A DNA stretch of 64,000 bases from Apostichopus japonicus (lineage: Eukaryota; Echinodermata; Holothuroidea; Aspidochirotida; Stichopodidae). Positions 49,817 to 61,800 of this stretch are shown piece by piece (within the stretch, counting starts at the first letter, position 1; the number at the start of each line of letters is the position of its first letter). Location of the stretch: positions 22,971,265-23,035,264 of the forward strand of contig NC_092573.1 of NCBI RefSeq assembly GCF_037975245.1, read 5' to 3'. The notes beneath the pieces are model-generated. The model was not told where the DNA came from, searched no databases, and worked only from the letters and a program-made list of their open reading frames with translations. Made by a program: the position numbers and the translations under genes.

Positions 49817-52800
49817 CTGTTGAAGAGGACAGCAAAATATCAAGAATGTGAGGGTGAAAATATATCTATCCCGCCCTCCATCCGCCCCCCCCCCCCCTCC
49901 AAGCCACATGTCCACCTCTCCTCCTGAGCTGTATACCCAAGTTATCCTCATGGAGGGTGTAGCTGTTATTAGAGTGCTTTATGATAATTACCGTTCAGAA
50001 GTTGCCACACAAATCTGAATAAAACAGGTTAAAACTTGTAAATTATGCTTTACTCTGTGTGGCCAGGTACATTCAATGAAGATCGCAACAATTCCCTATT
50101 TGAACAAAACTTTTGCTGAATGACAACCACAAAAAGACGTGAGTCCCACTTACTTTTCTCCTTAATGATCTCTGTGCTTGAATACTGAATGACGACGTCG
50201 CTGCCAGCGGCCATGAGGATGGACCTCCAAGTCTCTAGGACCTCTTTAGCCGATGAAATCACCATCACACGAATACCGGCCATGATCTGATACCGGTTTG
50301 GATGCCTGAAAGAAGACCAACGGAAAACAAAAAAGAGTTTACCAAAAATTGGAACCGCAGAAAGTTAGGTTAAAAAACCGACTCTTGGCTTAGGTTTTTC
50401 GGGAAATTTATGAAAAGGTTTTCAACAATAACACAATATTTTCTCTCACTTTTTTTCACTTTATGTAATTAATAATTAACAACATGCAATCAGTGAACAA
50501 ATGTTACTGTACTGAAAGCATCAAGCTGATATGTCAACATGACTCCCCACTCTGCCCTCCCCCTCCCCCCACCACCCTACTGGCCTCTCCTCCCCCACAC
50601 TGCTTATCTTCTTTATCGCCTTTCAAACACTTGAATAAATTTACATCTCATATACATCTCATGAATGTGTGAGTTTGAATTCTTTAACTAGGAGCTTGAA
50701 AATACACACAATCTATCTCTCACATGGTAACACTGGTTTGATTGACACAACCGCTCCTTAATAGCATCCAATAAGATGAAACAAAAGTGAACGTCTGTGA
50801 CCAAACCAAATTGACAACCTTAAAGCACCCCAACCTCTCCCCTCCTCCCCCCCCCCCTTTCCCTATAACCATCCAACCAGTTTACTTACCATTCAACAAT
50901 ACAGTCTTCTTCACAGCTTTCACCAGCTGGTAAGATATAATCTTGAAAGTTCGGTATTCTACCCTGAAAAGAGGAGCAAAAAAAGTCATACGATTTTGAT
51001 CATCTCGCCTCTCCCATTTTGAGTTTCAGGAAAAAACTGTGAATTATAAAGGAATAATCAACTTAACACACATTAAAAATATATTCCCCACAAAATCATA
51101 CGGTGGAATTTCATTACTGGAAGACCATAGCCACAGAATGAATTTCTGCATCATGTTGTACAGTATATCATTAGACACCACTGCTATCAAATACATGTTG
51201 TATGTCTGTACCGATTTGACAGATGACCCTTTTATAAATCAGAGGTGTCTCAGGCAATGTGGCTCGACGACTTAGACTAGTACACAGGCTATTGGGTAAG
51301 TTAATCAAATATAACAGATATTGCAGTAAAGGATGAGCTATTAAATTTTAACGTATCTTGATTTGATTTTAACTGTTGATGATTCGGCTACTGAAGAACT
51401 ATTTGGAATACCAGTTATGCTAGTTCCTCCTTAGCTTATAAAAGTAAGTACATCCTGGTCATTAGTAGTATTCTTGTGTTTACATGATATTAAATACCTC
51501 TTATAAATGCAAAAACCCTGACACCAGGTACTCACACTTTTACAAGACTCATTTAACCACATATGAGAGACACAGGGTACACCGGCTGCTAGGGCAAGGA
51601 GGTACTTCTTGGTCCTACAGTGTGTATCTGCAATCAGGAATACCTTCCCTCTGAAAACCTGAGAGAGTTGACCGAGAATTTACTGACCGTGCACAATTAA
51701 AATAATATTTGATATCTTGCAAAGCCTATACAAATTAGTAAAATATATCTCAATATTCCTCCTTGAATTATCTTTCATTAACTTTACCGTTCCCTAATAT
51801 CAATAGTCAGGGATCTAATTTTCAATTCCCAATGTTGTGTTATTTCCTTTTGTCGTTCATAAATTGCTTAGACCGAAAAAACAAAAAACATCTTGTTTAC
51901 GCTCCGTGACAATTTTCCTAATCAAAAATCCAATTTTATGAATTGAGGATACAATCCTATATCCTATCTTAGATTTCTTACTCTAACCCTGCAATGAGTT
52001 TATCAGTAGAACCACTTTTAAGTGAGCTCCAGACTTTTCTCCAGTTTAAACGAAGCCACATCATGTGACCTGTATACCCTGAAGTGTGCGAAACTAGCCA
52101 TTGACATTGCCCTTGTGAGTGGGTTGGGGACACATCATTACTTGTTATATTGTGACTAAAATTGCGAGCACGCTCTCTGAACATTTTTCTTTTGTTTCTG
52201 AAACTTTTCTTCCAAAATTTTCTTTTTTGTTTTTAACAGATGTACTTTTCTTTCCTTCATGTTTTTTTATATTTTTCGTAACATTTTTTTTTCTCTATTT
52301 TTTTTCCCCATTTTTTTTTCTCCACCCAGGCTGGATTTCCCGCGAGCATCGTGGATTTCCCGCAAACCTGGTTCGCAAGGTTTTCCAGCCCTGCCACATC
52401 GTGCGGGTCTGGCATTTGACAACGATCCTGCTTGGATAAAAATGGCACGTTGGTCGGGTGATCTGCTGTACTTCAAATTGCAGACAACTGAACCTCTTGT
52501 TTTGAAACATCTTTGGTACATGAGGCATTTGGAACAAACACATACCTTTTTTTTAAAGTTTGCTTTTTTCGCGAACAACTTATGAATATTAACTGACACA
52601 AGCTTTGACCAATATCAAATTTCTCTGTGATAGTAAATATACAGACAAAGATGAAAGGTAAGTCCGGATAAAGAAAAACTCTGGGTAAAGACATTTTACT
52701 CTGTGAGAATATCATCATGGTTTTTATGGTTACCTGTGCTTTCTCCAAGTCCCTTAAAACTGTTCCGCCGCCTGCCGCGATCTGTCTCTTAGCGAGTTCT

Positions 52801-55800
52801 TTATTGAATGGCGTGGACATGTGGGTCTCCTCTGTAAAAGTAAAACAGCGATATTTATAAATAGAAACCATGGACACTGTAACACTGAAACCCGGCCTGA
52901 CAGAAAGGTTATGATGATTCGAAACAGCATTTCCAGCAATGCTGATCCTCCCTCCCTATACCCAAATGAAAGTGGAACTACCTACAAATATGCAGATTGG
53001 GAGTGGGGGAGGGGAGGGGAGGGGAGAGGAAAGTCCTCTGTAAAAGTAAACAGCAATATTAGAACCATGGACACTGAAACCAGGCCTGACAAAAAGGTGA
53101 TGATAATTCTAAACAGCATTTCCAGCAATGCCGATCCTCCCCCCTCCCCCATTATCTCAAATGAAAACGGAAAGTACATACAATATGCAGATTGGGAGTT
53201 GGGGGGGAGGTAAAAGATGGGACCAAAAGCATTTCACACTTAATGAGGACACAGATGTAATATTTGCAGGTGATTGGCAGTGTTTGTCTGCATCTTTGAG
53301 GAAAGTACTCTAGGGAGAGAATCAAGAGGAAGAAGGGGGTGGGGAAGGGGGGGCATATTAGGAAAATGTAGGCAATAAGTACAGATAGAAACAGCAAGAA
53401 AACAGTTCCATGATGATAAATAGTTCACATTTTTGAAGCAAGCTAAAGAAAATATGGATTAACCTTTTCTGCAATATAGCATGCAACTGTATTCTAGAGC
53501 TAAAATACCTCTGGTAAAACTCTCTTGAGATTCATCAGTCTTGACCACTTGAGTCAAGAGGAACGCGTAACCTTTAAATAAGACCCTGGACCGCGGTAGA
53601 GGACCCCCCGCAGCACTGGAAGATGTCGAAGATCCCACTCTGCGAGGTGAGTGCCTCGGCGTGACACTCTCCATCTGTGTTCTGCCTGTCTCTGTAAAGT
53701 CAAAGATGAAATTCAACGCAATAAAAATCTGCTTTTGTTTTTCGAGGAACATTGATAGAGTAATATTCTCTACCTAGAGAGCCCGCTGCCTCAAAAGCTA
53801 TCACACTGTACTGCCAATGAAAACTTCAATGACAAACAACAGAAACATCATGAATGATACAATACTGGATTTTAGTTAGCTTGTAGATATTAATCCCTTA
53901 TATAATATTTAATCCCTATAATATATAATAATATATATATAATATATATATAATCCCTAATATATATAATCCCTAATATATATAATCCCTTATATAATAC
54001 CTTATATAATAAGTTCTAATGAAGCTAGGCACTAATACATTCACAAGAAATTACCTACAGAAGGTAAAAGGGGAAGAAAAAAAAAAAATCCTTTGTTTAG
54101 TGCTTAATTCTCCTTTATTATTGTGAATAAGAAGGCAAATGATACAAGAAGACCTGGCAAAAGGGGGGTGGGGGGGGAAGGGTGATAAGGGAAATATGGA
54201 AGGGGCCTGGGAAAATATGGGATAAACAGTGTATACATAAAACATGATATACTTAAGGGAAAATGGATAGTGCAAACGGATGGACATGGTGACATAATTG
54301 TCCCTGTGGGCCCGCCCTTGACTCTCAACACCTCTGACTCTGACCTCTTGACTCTCAACACCCACAACAATGACAACAGTGACTTTAATATACAATGATT
54401 GCATCTGCCACATATGAAATGTTTCCAACTGACCAACTCCCAAGGCAAGCTTCTTCCGAGCAGGCATGTCGCGATCTCTCGACCCCTCTTCCTGTCTTCT
54501 TTTGACCCCTGACCTTGGAGTTGACCCCGATGATAACCGCTATCGGCCTCTCCCAATAACTGTACGGACATAAGGCTATGTGAGACTGGATCCCCTTCTG
54601 CAACTTTAGATTTCCTGCGGTCGGAAGCTTTACTCTTCTCGGCCGTACCATTGTTTGATCTCGATCTGCTTCTAGTGCTCCTTTTCTTCGGAGGGGAAGG
54701 AGAGGGAGGAGGAGGAGAGGGGGTAACAGCATCGGCCGACCTTTCACCTTGAGTTTCCTGTGTACCAGCCTGAGACATCTGAACCTTTTTAGACACTCTT
54801 CTCGATCTTCGTCCTGAGATGATATTTTCTGAAACAGATTGAAATAACAAACCGTATTAAAGACTTTGACGTGTAATCTTTTGGGTTCCAAACTTTCACA
54901 TCGCACAAACAGAGGTAATACATAATAATAATAACATTTTAAGATTCCACTCAGTTTTCGCATACTAGACTTACTAGTGCTATGATGGGCAGTAATAACA
55001 TTTCAGAAAACTTTCCCAGGATGTTCCTCTCCCCAGCACCAAAGTTTCTTCTAAGGGTTTTGTCAGAAATTGATAAGCTGGGATATTTTAAAAGATGAAT
55101 ATACATGGATGGAAATATTCATCTATTAATTAAACTGATAATAAATTGAACTTTCTCCCGGCAATCTGTGCGGGTAACTTTGCTTATCTGAAAAGATCTT
55201 GAATAAATAAAGGCTTAAAAGTTTTGATATATAGGCTCACCTAGGGTAACATCGCTGGAACTGGACGTACTGGAATTCATAAGATTCGTCGCTTGCTCTT
55301 TGTTTAAGAGTACCCGAGTCTTCGCCACCCTGAAAGAAGGAAGAAGTCAACTCATCGCTGTTGCTAAGATGCATTCACAAAATGTTACCAAAATTTGGAA
55401 AAAACTCACATCTTCGCCATACAGAATGCTACGAGAAAATTCATGCAACTTTACAAACCAAGAGTGACAACCCACATGTTGATGAAAACTCACCTCTTGG
55501 AGTTACCCTTATTGTCTTCCACGACGTAACCGACGGTCTTGGACTTAAGGTCTCTAAAGTATCCCACGACGATCGCTGAAAAAATGGTGAAGCAACATAT
55601 TTAAAATTAGGGTATGATTTCACATCTGACATCTTCAAATGATGGTAGCAAGTTATTCAACTAGCAGTGTGGAATACTGTGACAATATTTGCCTGTGGAT
55701 TATCATCTCTTGAAAGATTCAATATATATGCATCAATAAAAATATTATACTCTCTGGTGATCGAGGGTGGGTACGTCTAACGGACTTACCGCTGTCCACA

Positions 55801-58800
55801 AAGTCCTTGTCCGTGGTAACAAAAACTGGCTGGCCTTTGGATAGCCATTCCTTGCATACGATGTTCGCCCTGGCCACTTCACGTCTACTCATGTCGTCGT
55901 AGAGTACTAAATACCTGTCAATAAAGAACAGTTTTTCCAGGATGTTATTACAAATAAACAGCTTTAGGAAGAGAAACAAATAACAAATAATAATAATAAT
56001 GATAGGAAACCAAAAATTAACCATGAGAGAATCTGATACAGACAGATGCAAATGTGACTGACACAATATTTTATCTATAAAGACCACCATCGATGCTTTT
56101 CCCTTCTCTACAAACAGAGGTGTTGTTGTTCTAGCACTTCAAACATCCATTTTGCGTGATGGTCGTCAATTTTTACTTCTCAAAATACAATTGATCAGAC
56201 TTGAAGACACCCTACCCTATACTTCACCAAGTGTAAGGTTTAATCAGCAAAATACTTTGTGAATTCATTCGTTCATCAAGATTTCGACCGCCAGACACTA
56301 TTCATGTTAGAAGTAGTCAAACGTAACAAACAAATTTAGAAATTTTCGAAGGTTTTGGATTCTACTTCTTATATAGGATGTGAGTTGTAATTGCTAAATC
56401 CTTGTGAAAGAGATATAATTCAATTCTGTGCTAATGAGCTAGTAGGCTACCGATCAATAGAGTGCTTATTTTCAATGGCATGCACCATAAGAAATATTAT
56501 CAACTTCTGAAGTTTAAAAAACATACAGAACTTTTAGTAAAGGCACATGAGCTCAAATCCAATCTTCATATTACGTTCCCTTGTTGAGGCATGCATACAC
56601 TTTTCTTTCTTTTAAAATTTGAAATGACTGCATATTGGAAAATGACATGAATCATGTGAAATGATATTTGTAAGGTACGATTGAGCTAGCTTCACCAAAT
56701 GCTAAATTATGATTGAAACTGTTAAACAGTCTCAATTGCATTCATTAACACATGGTAGGCTTTAATTTCAAACTGTGTCACATACTAAGCTATTAATTCA
56801 AACTGTGTCAACATGTTAGGCTTTAAATTCAGACTGTGTCAACATATTGTATTTATTGTATTGTATTTTAGATCCTCCTGCAAGCAGGAACTTGCGAAGA
56901 AGTCACCATTGGCTTATCAAAGCCACAAGCTGACCCAAGTCAGTCTCTTAGATTCATATTTAACGTCCATGATAATGAATTGTCAACAATTATGGAACTG
57001 GACGACATTGATTAATCTTGGAGTGACTCGAACCTCCAGACCTTATGATCCAACGGCACCGGCGTTGACCACTTATATTAAGCTTTCAATTTAAACTGTG
57101 TCAACATGTTAGGATTTTTAAGAAAGAAAAGCTGCAGCAACTGCAAACTCCCCTGCAGCAAGGCTAAATCAATTATCAAACATGACAGTGTCTATTCCAT
57201 GAAATGCAGAACACGACATATTATGTCCTGAACATCCTGGCTGCATTAATGCTGCAGCCCCCTCAGCTGTTGTCACAGTAGTGCCTTTATTGTGAACTCA
57301 CTTGTCGTCTCTTGTCCAACTCTGGATAATACTTGGATAATAAAAAGAAGTCTGAGGCCATTTACAAAGAACCTTAGTGCCAGGCTTCAGGGTCTCCTCG
57401 GACCAGGATGTCGATGGTTGAGTTTGGTCCGGACCCGTATTGATTGGTGGACTGTTGAGAATTTCAAAGGCTGCTTCTCCCGCAACTGTCTCCTTTTGGG
57501 CCTCCTTCTCCTCTAATGGAGCCTCTCTGGGGCTAGACATTCCAGGGGCTGAAATTTTGCACATGGCAATGGCAATAAAAGAGAGGGGACAAAAAGGTGC
57601 TATTAACCAAATTCATTACTGTGAAGGATATATACAGACCAAGTAAACCGAGTAATGCCTTTACCTATATTTGGTTTAATAACATAGACCAGGTTGAATG
57701 GTTGATCTCAAGCAACCCTTGAATTCAATTAAAACAGTACTTTTCATAGTTGCTACGGGCATCGACTGCTGACACTCTAAGTCCCACCATTCTTAACGTG
57801 GGTGTTACAATACTTACAAGGATATCAAACTTTGACCTTTGACCACCAAACAGGCTATATCAAACTTTGACCTTTGACCACCAGACAGGACACAAATCTG
57901 GTCCTTACCTAGAGGGCTAACCATATCAAGTATGAGATTAAACATGGCTGTTCTGGGATTCAACATCTGTTACAGTAATTAAATAATTATGCTTGCCATG
58001 AATATGTATATACATATATATATTGTGTTCATGTTTATATTTGAATAGCATAACATCTGCGGGTGCACATGCACAATCAGCTGCTTAGGGAAACTGACTT
58101 CATCATTGCTTTCACTCACCACTTTCAGTGACGCTGACATCTTGTTTTGACATTTCTTGCTGGTCACCATCTCCCCTCGTGGATCTCCTCCCACGCCTCC
58201 TCCGGCCTCTTGTTTGTTTAGATGCCTTCGATTCGCTTTGTCTCCGTTTACTTTCCTCTTCAGCAACTTGGGCGCTATCCACCCCTGTCTTGTCGCCTAC
58301 AGGGTCGGGCAGTTCTGTCAAACGAGAACTGTCTGTAACAGAAGGACTTGTATCCTGCAAAGTTAACCCCTGTCTACTCCGTTCTTTATCTTTGGAACTA
58401 CCCTTCCCCTTATCTCTTCTCCCCTTTCTTGGGAGACTCTCTTCTTCGTGCACCTGTACCTCCGTCTCTTCCGTGACGTTCACAACAGAGGCCACTTTCG
58501 TCCTCTTTGTTAAGTCCTTCCCTAGTCCACCCATCTCCCCATCCACCTGACTTTCCCCCTGGGTCACTCTACTCAGGTTAATTTCTGACTGATTTCCTTC
58601 CTTCGGACTTACAGACTTCTTCCTGACCGATTTTTCGGGCTGCTTAAATTCGGAATCTTTACCACCCACACTTGAAGTTTTGGCTAACGGCGCTTCCAGC
58701 TCCGGTGAAAAGTGGACCACACCGTGAGAGCTTTTTCCTGAGCTCGAGGAAGAACCGGTCCGGTTGAGAGATCTGCCTGTCTGAAGAGGAGGGACTTGAG

Positions 58801-61800
58801 GACTTGGCGTTTTGGCTAACGAAGCAAGAAAAGAAAAAGATCGTAACGACAGGGTCACAAGATTCATTATCATAATTTAAACTTGGGTTAACAATTTTAA
58901 AAGTTATTTCTTGGGGGAATTTTGTAGCTAAAAGTTCAAGTTAGATAGTTATAAAAGCACTGGTAATAGATGAATCAAGAACAACGCTGTCCAACAAAAT
59001 CCCCTGTGACTGGTGGACTAGTCACACCTAAACAATGCAAACAAAGGTCACGCCAGGGGGCACTACAGTACGCCACATCTAAGCGTCCTCCGCACTCAAC
59101 TATACAGATCCCCATTCATACAGCTCGGTGAACAATTCTGGGTGAAGAGCGGCAATTCAGATTAAGTGCCATGCTCAAGGACACAACATAACAACCTGGC
59201 CAGGTCCTTAGCCACTTGAACGCACAGTACTCTCTAAAATTGTATCAAACATAACCTGATGCCAACATTTTATACCTGGTGAAGAGTCTTTTCCTAGGCT
59301 GGTTGTAGATGACGAGCTCTTGCTCCCGATGCTGGCAGATTTCTGGAGGCTGCCTGTATTCGAAGAACTGCGACTGCCCATGGAGCTGACGTCACCGAGG
59401 TAACCAGAAAATGAGGAGGTGGGTGAGGCGGGCCACTCATCACTTTCGCTACTTTCAGCGGGTTCAACCACTCTACTCTGGAAGTAGGAAAACATACGAC
59501 ACCATCCATGTTATAAGCCTTGGCAGGGCCAAAAGAAAGAATCGGGCATAGAAACATTTTGAGTACGGTACGGTAAAAAGTTCTGCGCGCTAAACTAGCT
59601 AACATCACGCCACTTTGATGAGTGAGTCTTCGGTGCTGAATGGGTAGTTTGTGATCAATAAAAATGGTGTTCAAATACTGTACAATCTATCCTTCAAATG
59701 GTGTGTTTTTGAAATTTGTCATGAGAAAAGAAAACTTTGTAAAGCCTACACACTGTACATCTGGCCATAGTTAAAAATATATACAAGGTTACATTCTTCC
59801 GCCCTTCACTATCAGTGCAAGGAAAAATGAACTGATTAGCTAGCTGCGCAGACCCTTCACCATTGGTTGAGCGAGAGGGTCAAAATCCACCAATCACAAA
59901 GAGGCTTCTTCAAGAAGAAGAAAAATATGACTGGTTTTTGGTGAGTTTTGAAGTACTCATTATTACTCCTAGTTAAACTTCAAGGTAGGTATGGTTGATG
60001 AGAATGTGACTGTTGGCGAGTTCACTTCCGCTGATTATACGACTTAAAGTTAAAGCAATTATTCAACTTTTCACGATGACAGAGGAGAGGCGCGTGTTTA
60101 TCATCATATCGACTTACCAGTTCCCTGGTGTAGGTGTGTGCCAGTACTCCCCTGATGTAGACCTTCTTCATTTTCAAGTGGGTGGTCACCACTTCGTATT
60201 TAATCTCCATGTCTGTGTCGTCTTGCAGAGTCATACGGGACACATGCTGTACGAAAAAGGAAAGACCATGGATCCATAAATTCTCTCAAAGATTCTCTCG
60301 ATGAAATAAAACACATGACTTCTTAATTTTAAGGTAACGATCCGATCTGTCTGGCTCACTATGTTTGCCGAGATCATTCTTTTCTAGAATACTTCATTTT
60401 GTGACACTCTAAATTCTTTACAATGTCACACTTTTTGAATAAGAAAAACATGGTAAATGTAACATTTTGTAATAACCATCTCAGTATCTACTGCTTCTCA
60501 CCATAGTCAAAGATTCTTTGATGTTGTTGTACAGTAAGCGCAGTACACGATGGAAGTGTAAAGTGCAAGCATGATAATAATGGTGGATTTATAATGCGCG
60601 GTCATATCCACCCGGAAGGGTGGTCGTAGTAAGTCTTTGACGACCCAGAATAACTTGCTTTAAAAGTTAAGGATATTAAGCAGAATTTTAATATCGATAT
60701 GTCAAAATCAAAGAAAAAATGTTTAATGCTAGAAATGTTTCTATGGCTATTCTGGTTTTCGAGATATTCACTTTTAGAATATGTGCCATATTTCTGGAAA
60801 TACTCCTTTAAGGCTAAATTGACGATGATTGGTCGACTCCGCACGGTGCAGACCTAAATGTTATAGTTTATCCATTGTTTTACAGAGTCTAATAACAGGA
60901 ACCAAAAAAAGGTTCTTTTTAAACTTCCTATAAAAAAAACAGAGGACTATTGTTTGACATTCGACACCATTCGTCCATACCTGTTGGTGGCCACTGCTAC
61001 TACTACTACTGCTCTGTCTTACAAATGACAGGGTTCTCCTTGATTCAGATCTTGTGACCTTTGACCCACTTTGTTCCACTCCACCCTGGTTCTCCTTTTC
61101 AGAGGATGGATCTCCTTTCTGCTCCTCCTTGTTCCCTCCTTCTTTGACTCCGTTACCGCCTCTCGTCCGCTCTCTCTCGGCTGACGATGCGCCTCTGCGT
61201 CTACTGCTGCGAGGGGACTTTCCTAAGAAAGGAAAAAAACAAAAAAACAAAACACTATTAGCATTCTCCACCAATGCCACAAATATTTGCAACTTTTCTA
61301 TGACAAAAAGTAGCCTTTTTGATGGGAGTTCAAAAAGATGCAAAATTCCAAATTGATGGAAAAGGAAAATGGGTGTAGTTTGGGGATTGGAAGAAAAAAA
61401 ACACAAAAATCAACAGTTTGATAGAGTTTCATTGAGCCCAAGGATTAAGAAAACCAGAAAATGGACCATTTTGTAATCCTAACAGACTTTATGATCATCG
61501 ATAAATAGCAGCTTGTACCAGACCATCTTCTTGTACTCTACAAGTGATAAAGCTAATAAGAAATGTATGAATAATTGAATGATTGAATGAATGAATGAAT
61601 AATTGAATGAAAGAAGTCTTGGTTTAAAATCAAATGAAATGAAATGAATTAAAATAGATATTTCTTAAATTAAAATTCCAAATATTTACTCTTTTCTAAT
61701 CTGTCCGGTTCTGTCTTTGTCTTGCTGGCCACCACCATCAAATCATCGCCTCTCTGCTTTAAAGGCGATTGGACTCTATTCGATTGTGAATCGGTGAACT

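Noticed and set aside
51649-51658. Alternative acceptor TTTTCAG|AGGG for the BRCT1 exon
   Set aside because: It would shift the frame; only CTCTCAG|GTTTTC keeps VFLIADTHCRTKKY in frame.
54051-54467. 138-codon minus-strand ORF beginning MPARKKLALGVGQ
   Set aside because: It lies past the TP53BP1 exon 54514-54828 in another frame and turns into poly-Pro and hydrophobic intron text; no similarity or splice support.
56980-57075. A functional tRNA gene
   Set aside because: A- and B-box-like text is present, but the acceptor and T stems do not pair and an AT-rich tail follows, so it was called a SINE.
58128-58550. 140-codon plus-strand ORF opposite the large TP53BP1 exon
   Set aside because: Antisense shadow of a long coding exon; the minus frame has the GAR-like motif and correct splice phases.
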